Shown here one piece after another: positions 9,382 to 17,988 of a stretch of 64,000 nt of DNA. The notes under the pieces are model-generated. The model did not search any database, was not told the DNA's origin, and worked only from the letters and a program-made list of their open reading frames with translations. Within the stretch, counting starts at the first letter, position 1. Each line of letters opens with the position of its first letter. Made by a program: the position numbers and the translations under genes. The stretch is from an uncultured Planctomycetaceae bacterium (GTDB lineage Bacteria; Planctomycetota; Planctomycetia; Pirellulales; Thermoguttaceae). Where the stretch lies: assembly GCA_946408825.1 (NCBI GenBank), contig CAMJTU010000005.1:1-64000 (forward strand). The letters run 5' to 3'.

Positions 9382-12300
9382 TTATTGGAAGACGTAAATT
9401 TTCCCCGGGTCGAGCGGCTCGATAATGAGGACGGGGCTTTCGTCGTCGATCGCCCGAACCTTTTCAGGGTCGAGCGACGGGCTAAGATACCACGAAGAAC
9501 TCGCCGTCAGCCCGACCGCCGGAATCTTGACGTAGACCCGCCCGTTATCGACGGCGACTCCGGCGTCGACGTCCTTGTACGTTCCGACCCCGGTCGTATA
9601 GACGACGCGCAAATTGTCGGCGTTTTTCGCGATTCCGTCGGGCAAATCGAACGCGTAGGGGAAGTTCGGCTTGGGAATATGGCGCTTGTCGAGGAACGCG
9701 CCGGATTTGCGCGCGAATCGCGGTTTGCCGTCTCGGTCGAGAACCTCGTTTCCTTCGGAGTCGACGAATTGATCGACCGGCTCAGGTCTTCCTTGGGACG
9801 GATCGACGGGCGCGAGCCCTCCTTCCGATTTAGGCGTTTCCGGATTCCTGTGGATATACCACAAATCCTTAACGACGAACGAGTTCTCGCCCTTGCGGTC
9901 GAATAGCTTCACGGCGCGGACGCGCGAAACGAACGATTTTGTTATCGGTTCCGGCGGGTTGTTTCCGGACAGGATGATCCCGTTCTTCCCGTAGCCGTCG
10001 TACAGTTCGAGGCCGTCGCGTTTAAAGGGCGGCTCTTCGTCGAGCGGCTCCAAGAGGAAGTAGACCGGCTCGCCGCGCCAGTCGACGGCGTTGTAATCGC
10101 AGCCGTAATACTGCGCGCCGTCGAGGTCGAGGAGCGGGGCGCCGGCGTCGTTGTAGAGCGCGAAAAGGTATGTCTGAAGACCGACTTTTCGGGGTTCGAT
10201 TTTGACGCCGCTTTGGGGATCGGCAAAGGCGCCGAGGGAGACGTCGACGACGACGGGCGTCACCGTCGAGGCGCGGAACGCTTTCCGTCCGTCGGGGATC
10301 GTTAGCTGAGCGCCGTCGGCGTCCGTAAAGGGTCTCAAAAGACCTTCATGCGGCTCCGGCATTGCGACGACGGGCGCGGTGAACGCAGGTCCCGCGACGA
10401 CCGGGTAGAAACCGATCCGCGACGTTTTGTTCGCGTTTGAATCGAAGAGGGTCTCGACGCTTCTTTCGTTCCCAGCGACGGACGCGGCGTCCTCCGACGT
10501 TTTAGGGCGCGGAACGCAGAGCGGGTCGGAATATCGGCCCGCGAGAAGCTCCCCGTAGGACAGAGGTTCCAAAAACCCGGTTTTCGCCGAGGGGGCGCGG
10601 ACGGCGAGCGTCAGGTAGATCAGGCGCCGCTGAATCTCGAGGGGGACGGCGTCGCAGTCGACGTCGAGCGTGTTGAGAAGCGCGTTGTAGACGTCCGCGT
10701 CGCGGAGCTCCGTCGCGCGCGAGCCGTTCGCGGTCGCCGCCGCTTCCTCGACGGCGGCGAGGGGGAGCGTTCCTTCCGCCAACGGCAAAGCCGCGGGGCG
10801 CAACGCGTTGTTTTCCAAAGAGGTCTCGTCGATCGGACGGTAGCCGTAGAGCGTTTCGTCGATGAAATCGCCGCGCTTTTGCGCGCTCAGCGTCGAGTTC
10901 CACAGCGCGGTCTTGACGACGGATTCGAGCCGTTTGCCGCGACTTTGCAGGAAGAGATTCAACGGAAGCGACGGAGTGGCGAGGCGGCTTTGCGCGGCGA
11001 CGTAAACGTACCGGTTGGCGGCGATTTCGTCGTAGCTCGGTCGCGATTCCTTGATCTTTTCCAGAATCTCAAACGTCGGTTCAAAACAGTTTTTCGGCGT
11101 GAAGGATCGGACAAACTGCCGGAGAAGCGTATCGTAGAGTTTTTTCTCCGACTCGACGGAATCGTTGACGCCGGCGGCGAACCGTTTCGTCATCGCGAAC
11201 GCTTTTTCCGTCTCCTTGACGGCTTTGTCGACGTCTTGCCACTGCGGATTGTTCATCACGTCCTGCGACGGATGGCACAAAGGATCGACCTTGAGGTTTT
11301 GGCGCGTTTGTTCGACGTATTTCTCGTAGTCCTTCCTGTTTTTGAGCTTCGGAAGATTCTCGAAGATCGGGCGTCCCGTCGCGTCGAGCTTCTGAGGCGT
11401 CCCCGCCTGACGGTCTTCCTGCGCCCTGAACGCGCAACTGGTCGCGACGAACGCGACGACGACGAGAAGGACGGGCGCCAGCGCGATAAGACCCGGTTTC
11501 TTTCCTTTATAACACGCGGCGGCGTTGAAAACGGATCCAACGGCAAAGAGGAGCGCGACGCCGTAAACGAACGGGACAAGACGCGCGTCGTCGCTCGGGA
11601 AGATTGAACTCAGCCCCGCGAGAATCGCGATCATGAGAACGATTGAGGCCGCCGTTGCGACGAGGCGTCCGGCGGGAGTCGACGCGCCCCACAGAACGAG
11701 ACCGAAGAGCAGCGCCGCGTAAGGCGCGACATGGACGAGGGCAAAGCGGGGGGAAGCGTCGGGCGCGCCGCTGGTAAAGCCGGTAAAGAGGAACGCTCCA
11801 AGGCATAGAACGAGGGCGACGACCAGCGCGGCGAGCGCGTTGACGAGCCAATACCGTCCGAAGCCGACGTTAAAACGCTCCTTGACGGGCGCGCCTTTCA
11901 TCTTGAGGTCGGCGAAAAGCCCTGAGCCGAGCGTCGCGCAGTAGAGGACGAAAAGAGAAATAACGATATGAGCGTTCAAGGCGAGAAACTTGCCCGATTC
12001 CGATTTTTGCGCGTAAGCGAGTCCGAGCGACGTCTGGAGAAACGCGCAGACCAGAACGACCGCCGCGACTTCGAATAGGATCGACGCGGGGGATCGGAAA
12101 ATGATCGCCGTCTGAGCGAGCGCGTGACGCAGGAGCGCCCAGGACGCGGAAGGCTTGACGGTTTTGAGCTTCGGATTTCGCGGGTCGAGGAAGCGATTCT
12201 CGCCGGACGCGCGTCCTTCGTTCTCGATCGATTCGTCCGCGCTCGCCAAGGGCGCGTTGAGATTGCGGTACCCGAAACGATTTCCAAGGGGCGCGAGCGC

Positions 12301-12918
12301 CATGGCGACGACGCCTACCGCAAAGCACGGGAGATCGACTTCCGCGCCGGGCAAGAACGACGACGCGACGATTCCGCAGACCATCGCCGAAAAGAACGCG
12401 AGGAAGATCGCCGAGATCTGACGCGAGACGCGCCCCGTCCAGAAAATTCCCCAGCAGAACGCGGCGCCCATTCCCGCCCCTTGGAGGAAGGCGCTCAGGC
12501 CGTAGCCCGAGTTCGTCTCGAAAAAGGACGCGAACGTCGTCGTCAACCGCAGTTCGCGCGTCAGGTCGACGCAGAGCGTGACGAGGAAAAAGAAAACGCC
12601 GAGCGCGAGCGTCGACAGGAGCGCGTACCCGAACTTCCCGGCGGCGGCGACGCGCCAGTCGGGGGACGTCCGACGCAACGTCTCCATCGTGTTCGCCTCG
12701 CGTTCTCGCGCGAACGCCGTCGCGCAAAGCGCCGTGAGGTTGAGCCACGTCGCGACGATTCCGCCCATAACGAACCTACTTAACTCGAAACCGTCGACGT
12801 AATACCAGCGGTTGAACCTCGCGAAGAAGGGAACGAGGAGCCCCGCGATAAGGAACGTCAGCGTTTGCCAACGCGTTTCTAGGAATTCTTTATAGAAAAT
12901 GGCGCCGAACTTTTTCAT
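9382..12918 (-). CDS. ABC-2 type permease with giant C-terminal soluble region (cassette 1)
   Basis: The chosen start (MKKFGAIFYKEFLETRW, 12918) has a GGAG ribosome site 7 bp upstream. A longer frame to 13008 would begin with unconserved charged residues. The resulting 1178-residue protein has about 12 hydrophobic segments in residues 1-490, of ABC-2 permease type, including the typical AFAREREANTMETLRRT loop after the second helix. The last is LIALAPVLLVVVAFVATS. The remaining ~680 residues are soluble and contain no recognised domain, though segments such as GAQYYGCDYNAVDWRGEP are shared with the paralogue at 19516-23133. A soluble tail this large is unusual for ABC-2 permeases; similar architecture is known in gliding-motility-type (GldF/GldG) fusions. 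It sits 64 bp downstream of its ATPase. Confidence 0.85.
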   Translation of the reverse strand: MKKFGAIFYKEFLETRWQTLTFLIAGLLVPFFARFNRWYYVDGFELSRFVMGGIVATWLNLTALCATAFAREREANTMETLRRTSPDWRVAAAGKFGYALLSTLALGVFFFLVTLCVDLTRELRLTTTFASFFETNSGYGLSAFLQGAGMGAAFCWGIFWTGRVSRQISAIFLAFFSAMVCGIVASSFLPGAEVDLPCFAVGVVAMALAPLGNRFGYRNLNAPLASADESIENEGRASGENRFLDPRNPKLKTVKPSASWALLRHALAQTAIIFRSPASILFEVAAVVLVCAFLQTSLGLAYAQKSESGKFLALNAHIVISLFVLYCATLGSGLFADLKMKGAPVKERFNVGFGRYWLVNALAALVVALVLCLGAFLFTGFTSGAPDASPRFALVHVAPYAALLFGLVLWGASTPAGRLVATAASIVLMIAILAGLSSIFPSDDARLVPFVYGVALLFAVGSVFNAAACYKGKKPGLIALAPVLLVVVAFVATSCAFRAQEDRQAGTPQKLDATGRPIFENLPKLKNRKDYEKYVEQTRQNLKVDPLCHPSQDVMNNPQWQDVDKAVKETEKAFAMTKRFAAGVNDSVESEKKLYDTLLRQFVRSFTPKNCFEPTFEILEKIKESRPSYDEIAANRYVYVAAQSRLATPSLPLNLFLQSRGKRLESVVKTALWNSTLSAQKRGDFIDETLYGYRPIDETSLENNALRPAALPLAEGTLPLAAVEEAAATANGSRATELRDADVYNALLNTLDVDCDAVPLEIQRRLIYLTLAVRAPSAKTGFLEPLSYGELLAGRYSDPLCVPRPKTSEDAASVAGNERSVETLFDSNANKTSRIGFYPVVAGPAFTAPVVAMPEPHEGLLRPFTDADGAQLTIPDGRKAFRASTVTPVVVDVSLGAFADPQSGVKIEPRKVGLQTYLFALYNDAGAPLLDLDGAQYYGCDYNAVDWRGEPVYFLLEPLDEEPPFKRDGLELYDGYGKNGIILSGNNPPEPITKSFVSRVRAVKLFDRKGENSFVVKDLWYIHRNPETPKSEGGLAPVDPSQGRPEPVDQFVDSEGNEVLDRDGKPRFARKSGAFLDKRHIPKPNFPYAFDLPDGIAKNADNLRVVYTTGVGTYKDVDAGVAVDNGRVYVKIPAVGLTASSSWYLSPSLDPEKVRAIDDESPVLIIEPLDPGKIYVFQ

Positions 12919-12982
12919 TGAAAATCTCCGCTTGCGCTCGGTTTTCCGGTCTTTAAGATCGTGGAAGGAGCCGCGTTCCGCG

Positions 12983-13951
12983 TTATCGTTTTCGCATGTA
13001 AGCGACAAAAACGTCCTCGAGCGACGGGATCGAGACTTCCGTCCCTAGAAGCCGAGCGCCGAGAGACGCGCGCAACCGCTCGTCGAAATTGCGGGAAAGT
13101 TTTCGTCCGAGAATCCGGTAACGCAATCCGTAGCGTTCCATCCCGACGTATTCCCCTTCAAAGATAGAGGCGAAAAGGGGCTCAAACGCGGCTCCGTCGG
13201 CGGTTTCGCCGGAGATCGTCGCGTCGACGACGCGCGTCGCCTGTCTGATGTTTTCGATAGAATCCATCAGAACGAACTTTCCATTTTTCAGGAACGCGAC
13301 ATGATCCGCGACGCGTTCGACTTCCGCCGTCTGATGACTTGAGAGCAGGATCGTTTTGCCCATCGCGCCCAGTTCGGCGACGTCGGCGAGAATCTGACGG
13401 CGAACGAGCGCGTCTAAACCGGACGTCGGCTCGTCGAGTACGAGCACGTCGGGATCGCGCGCAAGTTCCAGCGCCAAGGACGTCTTCGCCTTCAGTCCTT
13501 TGGAGAGCGTTCTGATCCGATCTTTCTCGTTAAGGCCTAATTCCTCGCAGCGTTCGGCGTACTTCTGAAGGTATCCTTTCCGGTTGAACGCCGCCGCGAA
13601 TCTGCCGATCTGCCCGACCGTCATGTACTCGTAGAGCGTCGGCGATTCCGGAATGAAGCCGATTCTTTCGCGAATATCCTTCGAACGCTTGATCGGATTC
13701 TGCTCGAAAACGCGTATCAGTCCCGAAGTCGGCGCCGTTTCCCCGAGAACCATGCGGATCGTCGTCGTCTTGCCCGCGCCGTTTTCGCCCAAAAGCGCGA
13801 AAACAGAACCGGGCTTAATCGCAAAGGAAACGCCGTCGAGAACCGTTTTTGACCCGAATTTTTTGACGACGTCTTGAAAATCGACGACGTTCGCGGAAGG
13901 TTGATCCAGGTTCGCCGGATCGTAACCGTTCTTCATCGTATCTTCACTCAT
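12983..13951 (-). CDS. ABC transporter ATP-binding protein (cassette 1)
   Basis: This 322-residue nucleotide-binding subunit powers the neighbouring ABC-2 permease from the cytoplasmic side. Walker A is GENGAGKTT (near residue 55). The signature motif appears as LSKGLKAKTSLALEL rather than canonical LSGGQ, which is common in ABC-2 exporters. Walker B is DVLVLDEPTSGLD, and the switch histidine lies in LLSSHQTAEVERV. The C-terminal ~90 residues form the accessory domain typical of the CcmA/NodI/GldA group. The start codon overlaps the end of the GntR gene by 8 bp, indicating translational coupling. It is closely related to the ATPase at 23194-24162. The substrate is unknown. Confidence 0.93.
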   Translation of the reverse strand: MSEDTMKNGYDPANLDQPSANVVDFQDVVKKFGSKTVLDGVSFAIKPGSVFALLGENGAGKTTTIRMVLGETAPTSGLIRVFEQNPIKRSKDIRERIGFIPESPTLYEYMTVGQIGRFAAAFNRKGYLQKYAERCEELGLNEKDRIRTLSKGLKAKTSLALELARDPDVLVLDEPTSGLDALVRRQILADVAELGAMGKTILLSSHQTAEVERVADHVAFLKNGKFVLMDSIENIRQATRVVDATISGETADGAAFEPLFASIFEGEYVGMERYGLRYRILGRKLSRNFDERLRASLGARLLGTEVSIPSLEDVFVAYMRKR

Positions 13952-14375
13952 TTTTGTCGTTCTCCGTCCCAGGTTGAGAATTATTCGTTTGAGCAGTCGT
14001 CGTGGCGACTCTTTCGAGCGCGATTTCGAACATCTCTCTCATTTTTTCAAGAGACAGCCCCCCGGATTTTCCGTCGTTGAGCGTGTCTTCGAGCCGCTTA
14101 ACGAAAAATTCCTGCCGGAATTTTTCGCATCGACGTTTAGCTCCCTCTACGACGAGAAAGCCGACGCCGCGAGTGGGCGAGAGCAATCCTTCGTCGGTGA
14201 GATGGCGATACGCTTTAAACACCGTCAGGTGATTGATCGTCGCCGCCCTAGCGACTTCAAGCACCGCGGGAATTATCTTTCCCTCCGGGAACTCGCCGGT
14301 TGCGATCGCGAACCGAGTCTTTTGTTCGATCTGCTCGAAAAGAGGAATAGAACTATCGTAATCTAGTTTGTACAT
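13944..14375 (-). CDS. GntR-family (YtrA-type) transcriptional regulator (cassette 1)
   Basis: The start at 14375 (MYKLDYDSSIPLFEQIEQKT) has an AAGG ribosome site. The longer open frame to 14453 would run through the promoter and is rejected. The 143-residue protein has a GntR winged helix at residues 1-75 (ending in the HLTDEGLLSPTRGVGFLV wing) and only a short helical C-terminus, as in the YtrA subfamily. That subfamily usually represses an adjacent ABC transporter operon, and here the gene is first in the cassette and overlaps the ATPase gene. A dyad at its own promoter (14407-14425) suggests autoregulation. The paralogue at 24114-24575 starts cassette 2. Confidence 0.9.
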   Translation of the reverse strand: MYKLDYDSSIPLFEQIEQKTRFAIATGEFPEGKIIPAVLEVARAATINHLTVFKAYRHLTDEGLLSPTRGVGFLVVEGAKRRCEKFRQEFFVKRLEDTLNDGKSGGLSLEKMREMFEIALERVATTTAQTNNSQPGTENDKNE

Positions 14376-14406
14376 GTCGTTACCTTGCGTCGTTGTACAA
14401 GACGTG

Positions 14407-14425
14407 TGTGGTATTTTATCCCACA
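14407..14425 (-). promoter_or_regulatory. Candidate operator dyad of cassette 1
   Basis: Inverted repeat TGTGG-N9-CCACA (arms 14407-14411 and 14421-14425) overlaps the first base of the -10 box and the expected transcription start. This is a typical repressor position, and the first gene transcribed encodes a GntR regulator. That the regulator binds here is inference. Confidence 0.55.
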
Positions 14426-14453
14426 GTATAATAGCGCCGACGTCCCGTGTCAA
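14425..14453 (-). promoter_or_regulatory. Sigma-70-type promoter of cassette 1
   Basis: Read on the minus strand, TTGACA (14453-14448) is followed after exactly 17 bp by TATACT (14430-14425). Transcription would begin near 14418, leaving a ~43-nt leader to the GntR start at 14375. It matches the cassette 2 promoter in spacing and -10 sequence. Confidence 0.8.
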
Positions 14454-14666
14454 GCGCGGGGCAATCTGCTTTCAAAAAAGAAACAAAAAAATTCGCGTCG
14501 CTCGAGTTTTCGCCAAGTCTTACGACTTCTTTGTCGAAGAAAAACAACGGGATACGAATACCTGCAAACTCTAGGACGACGTTGTTTTCGACTTCAAAAC
14601 CGGCGGCGAAATCCTCCCGGACGACGCGAATATTGTCGGAACGGCGCGATCTGCGCCAATATGTCG

Positions 14667-17600
14667 CTATTCGACGGTTATGTCTCCCTTAACAAAGGTC
14701 GTACATTCTTTTTCACGGTCGAACGCTCTAAAAACGATTCGGTAGGTTCCGGGCGTCTTGGGCGCGTCGAACTCGAAGGAGAGGGAGTCGACGCGTTCCT
14801 CGGCCGTCGTCGTTTGGATAACCGAATCGGGACTCGCGGACGCGGGAATCTTCGGGACTTCTTCGAGGACGAACTCGGAACGAACGGGCCTCTTAAGTTT
14901 TCTCCTTTCTTCGACGTTGTAGTCGATATCGACGTCCCACGGAAGCGGGAGCGCTTCGTCGACGTAATACTCGTAGCAGAATCGAGAGGGCCGCTGCGGC
15001 GCCCTGTCTGCGATCGACTTGCGTTCGTCGCGGCGTTTCGGCGGCGCCGTCGGTCTCATGAGTTTGATAGGCGAGGCGTCTTGGCTCATGAGAAAACGGC
15101 TTTCGGGCTGAACTTCCGCGAGGTAGTTCGAGAAGTCGTCGCTGGGCGCGAGGTCGCGTTTGGCGTCGTAGAGGACGAGGGACGCGCGTCCGCCGAAGAG
15201 CGGGTCGCCGTCTTCGAGGGGCGCGAACTTCGCGGTCAGCCGGACTTTTTCGCCCGGTTTGACTTTCTCGGGAAATTCAAGCGCGGCCTCGCGGACGAAC
15301 TGTTTATTCCGGGCGCCGACGAGATAGTAGGAGGTCTGCGCTTTATTGTCGTAAGAGGCGTTGACGGTAAGGATGAAGTAACGCGCGTCGGCGTCGGAGA
15401 GGCTGCAGGAGAAGGAGCCGACGCCGTCGCGAAGTTCGACGCTCTTGACTTCGGGGTCGTCGGGCGCGACGTATCCCCCTTGCTGACCGACGGCGCCGCT
15501 CCCGTTCTTCTCGATCACGACGCTTGCGTCGGGGATCGAGGAGCGAACGGCGAAGTTGGCGACGTCGCTCGCCTTGGAAGAGTAGACGGGGCTTTCAAAC
15601 TCCAGCTCGACGAACGGCGCGGGGGACGGGAAGACCGGCTTGGCCGTCGGCGTCGCGGCGGGCGTCGGCTCCGCGTCGCCGGCGCGAGTTGAAACGAAGA
15701 GCGTCGATATATGTTCGTCGAAGACGGCGGGTTTACCGTCGGAACCCGTTTTGAAATGACCTTCCGCAAAGACGTATTCTCCCGGCTCCGCGTCTTCCGG
15801 AATCTTGAAGGAGCCGGAAAATCCGCCGGTTTTATCGACCTCGACTTCAACGCTGGCGATCTCGCGCGGAGGGTCTTGCTTCCGCTCTTTTCTCATCATC
15901 CCCATTCCCCCCGACCGTCCGTCCGATTCCGGCGGAAGAGGGCGCTGTTTCTGGTAGACCCTGATCCCTTGCGGAACTCCGGGATCGAAATAATAGCCCG
16001 AACCGTACGTGGTCTGACCGACGAATTCGACCGTGTCGCCGGGCGCGTAGACGGGCTGGTTCGTCGCGAGAACCAGCGTGTTGCGATGGCTCTGTTGAGT
16101 CAGAATCAGCGCGTCGTTTGCGAAATGGGGCGCGTACGAGTTCTGACGCGAGTCGAAGAAGCTGACGGAACGGTCGTCCTCGTCGTCGAACGCGAACGCG
16201 ACGAGTCGATCCCAGCGGTCTAAACGGCTTTTCGGCTTAAGGTAGCCCGACGCGTCGGTCGAGACGATCGCCGATTCGGCGCCCTCGGGGATGGTTCTTT
16301 TGATAAAAAGCAGCTCTAGCTCGCGATTTGCGTAGGGCTTGCCGGTCAGGACGTCGGTTACGACGAGGCGATTGTACTGGAACGCGAAGGCGTAGCGATT
16401 GGCGAACGCGAGCGCGTACGCAGCGTTCTTCTCGGCGACTTCGTCGTTTTCGGCGTCCGCGTCGACGACGCGGATAAGGTACGCGCCGGATTTCTCAACG
16501 TTAAAGGTCAGGTTGGAGCGGACCGGCGCGTACTCGCGCCCCTCGACGACGGCGACGGGCGCGACCGACGATTGAACTTCCGTCGCGAAGGACGAAATCG
16601 GCGTCTCGCTACGGAATAGTTCTTGAACGCCTTCGGCGACGAGATTCACGAAAAGTTCTCCGCCATGCGGCGCGTCCGTGAACGCGGGCTCGCGCGTTTT
16701 GGCGAGGAAGGGGGCGAGGTCGATCTGATAGAAGGTCGTTTTGAGCGCGCGCGTATTGCGCGAAAAGACGGTCGTGGAGACGCGCAAGCCTTCCGACTCG
16801 GAACCGTCGGTCGCGATGCGAATCGCCGGCGTGTTTTCGAGTTCGGCGATTACGAGATCGAGGCGATTGGCGACGGCTTCGCGAAAATGCGACTCGTTGT
16901 CGCCAAGGTCGGAGTCTGATTCGGCGCCCCTTCCGATTCCGTCGACGTTAACCGTTTCGCGATTGCCGTACGTAAACGTGTCGAAGAGCGACTTCGCCTG
17001 CTCGACGATAGAGTAAACTTTCGCCGTTTTAGCGCGTTTCCATAGCTCGAGCGCCTTGTCGTAGTTTCCGCGAGCCTCGTATTCCGACGCGAGTGCGGCG
17101 AGCGCGTCGCCGTTCTCTTCAAGCTCGATCGAACGTTTGAGGAACGCGATAAAGTCGCAGGATTCCGGCAGAACGATCCGCTGTTCCGGCTTAATCAACC
17201 GCGCGATCGTCGTTTCGACGTCGTACTCGTTGTTGTTCGAGACGGCGAAACCTGTCTTAACTTTATGGAAGAGATACGTTTCCGAGTCTTCCATGAACGG
17301 GACGTCGGCAATGAGCCGGTCGAGCTTCTCGACCTCTTGACGCGCCTCCGTCTCCTGTTCGATTTTTCTTGGGTTTTGCGCGTATGCCGCGAGTCTTTGA
17401 CGCGTTGAAGAAAGGCGTCCGAGTCCGACTTTGATTCCTAAACGCCGCTGCGTTTCACGCCCGAGCTTCGCGAGGAACGCCGCTTCAAAGGAGACGACTT
17501 TCGCGTCGAGGTCGGCTCCGGAGAGCGCGAACGCGTCGCCGAGCGGCGCTTTTTCATCGTCGGTCGCGACATGGCGCGGGTCGTTAAGAAAAGGCGCCGC

Positions 17601-17927
17601 GAAGGCTTTGACGGCGGCGATTTGCGCCTTGTCGAGACGCCCCTTTGCGCCGACAAGAGACTGATCGCCCGAGTTATAATCGCGCGCTTTCTCTTCCTTT
17701 CCGAGCGGTTCGAGAACGCGTTCGACGGCGAATCGAATCGCTTTTTCGCGCTCCTCGGCGATATGATCCTCGGGCGATTCGAGAATGAAACTCTCTTCGC
17801 CCTTGAAAGCGTTGGGATCTTGGCGGAATTCCTCCGGGGGCGCCGGAGGTTCTTGACCGAGCGCCAAAGGCGAAAGAAACGCCGCGAAGAGGGCGGACGT
17901 CGCTATTCTTAAAAGGGTTTTGTTCAT
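14667..17927 (-). CDS. Secreted macroglobulin-like protein (cassette 2)
   Basis: This 1086-residue paralogue of the protein at 3490-7608 is shorter by about 290 residues in the N-terminal helical part. It has a signal peptide (residues 1-24, ending SPLALG), a TPR-like stretch (ALAALASEYEARGNYDKALE), and an MG2-like segment near residue 616 (LVLATNQPVYAPGDTVEF). Further beta-sandwich domains follow, and the C-terminal segment FEFDAPKTPGTYRIVFRAFD is shared with the other copy. No thioester CxEQ motif is present and the protein ends where the thioester domain would begin. It lies 61 bp downstream of the membrane-anchored protein and closes cassette 2. A protein-binding or scaffold role outside the cytoplasmic membrane is inference. 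Confidence 0.72.
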   Translation of the reverse strand: MNKTLLRIATSALFAAFLSPLALGQEPPAPPEEFRQDPNAFKGEESFILESPEDHIAEEREKAIRFAVERVLEPLGKEEKARDYNSGDQSLVGAKGRLDKAQIAAVKAFAAPFLNDPRHVATDDEKAPLGDAFALSGADLDAKVVSFEAAFLAKLGRETQRRLGIKVGLGRLSSTRQRLAAYAQNPRKIEQETEARQEVEKLDRLIADVPFMEDSETYLFHKVKTGFAVSNNNEYDVETTIARLIKPEQRIVLPESCDFIAFLKRSIELEENGDALAALASEYEARGNYDKALELWKRAKTAKVYSIVEQAKSLFDTFTYGNRETVNVDGIGRGAESDSDLGDNESHFREAVANRLDLVIAELENTPAIRIATDGSESEGLRVSTTVFSRNTRALKTTFYQIDLAPFLAKTREPAFTDAPHGGELFVNLVAEGVQELFRSETPISSFATEVQSSVAPVAVVEGREYAPVRSNLTFNVEKSGAYLIRVVDADAENDEVAEKNAAYALAFANRYAFAFQYNRLVVTDVLTGKPYANRELELLFIKRTIPEGAESAIVSTDASGYLKPKSRLDRWDRLVAFAFDDEDDRSVSFFDSRQNSYAPHFANDALILTQQSHRNTLVLATNQPVYAPGDTVEFVGQTTYGSGYYFDPGVPQGIRVYQKQRPLPPESDGRSGGMGMMRKERKQDPPREIASVEVEVDKTGGFSGSFKIPEDAEPGEYVFAEGHFKTGSDGKPAVFDEHISTLFVSTRAGDAEPTPAATPTAKPVFPSPAPFVELEFESPVYSSKASDVANFAVRSSIPDASVVIEKNGSGAVGQQGGYVAPDDPEVKSVELRDGVGSFSCSLSDADARYFILTVNASYDNKAQTSYYLVGARNKQFVREAALEFPEKVKPGEKVRLTAKFAPLEDGDPLFGGRASLVLYDAKRDLAPSDDFSNYLAEVQPESRFLMSQDASPIKLMRPTAPPKRRDERKSIADRAPQRPSRFCYEYYVDEALPLPWDVDIDYNVEERRKLKRPVRSEFVLEEVPKIPASASPDSVIQTTTAEERVDSLSFEFDAPKTPGTYRIVFRAFDREKECTTFVKGDITVE

Positions 17928-17988
17928 CTTTAGTTTCCTCTATGCGTTCTTCAATCGACGTCGAATAGAACAAAAGGCGCGAGCGCGG

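Noticed and set aside
8449..9906. 485-codon plus-strand frame spanning two minus-strand genes
   Set aside because: It crosses the boundary between the anchored protein and permease genes, both conserved in the second cassette.
12919..13008. Longer N-terminus for the cassette 1 permease
   Set aside because: The added 30 residues are charged and not conserved in the paralogue, while MKKF at 12918 has a well-placed GGAG site.
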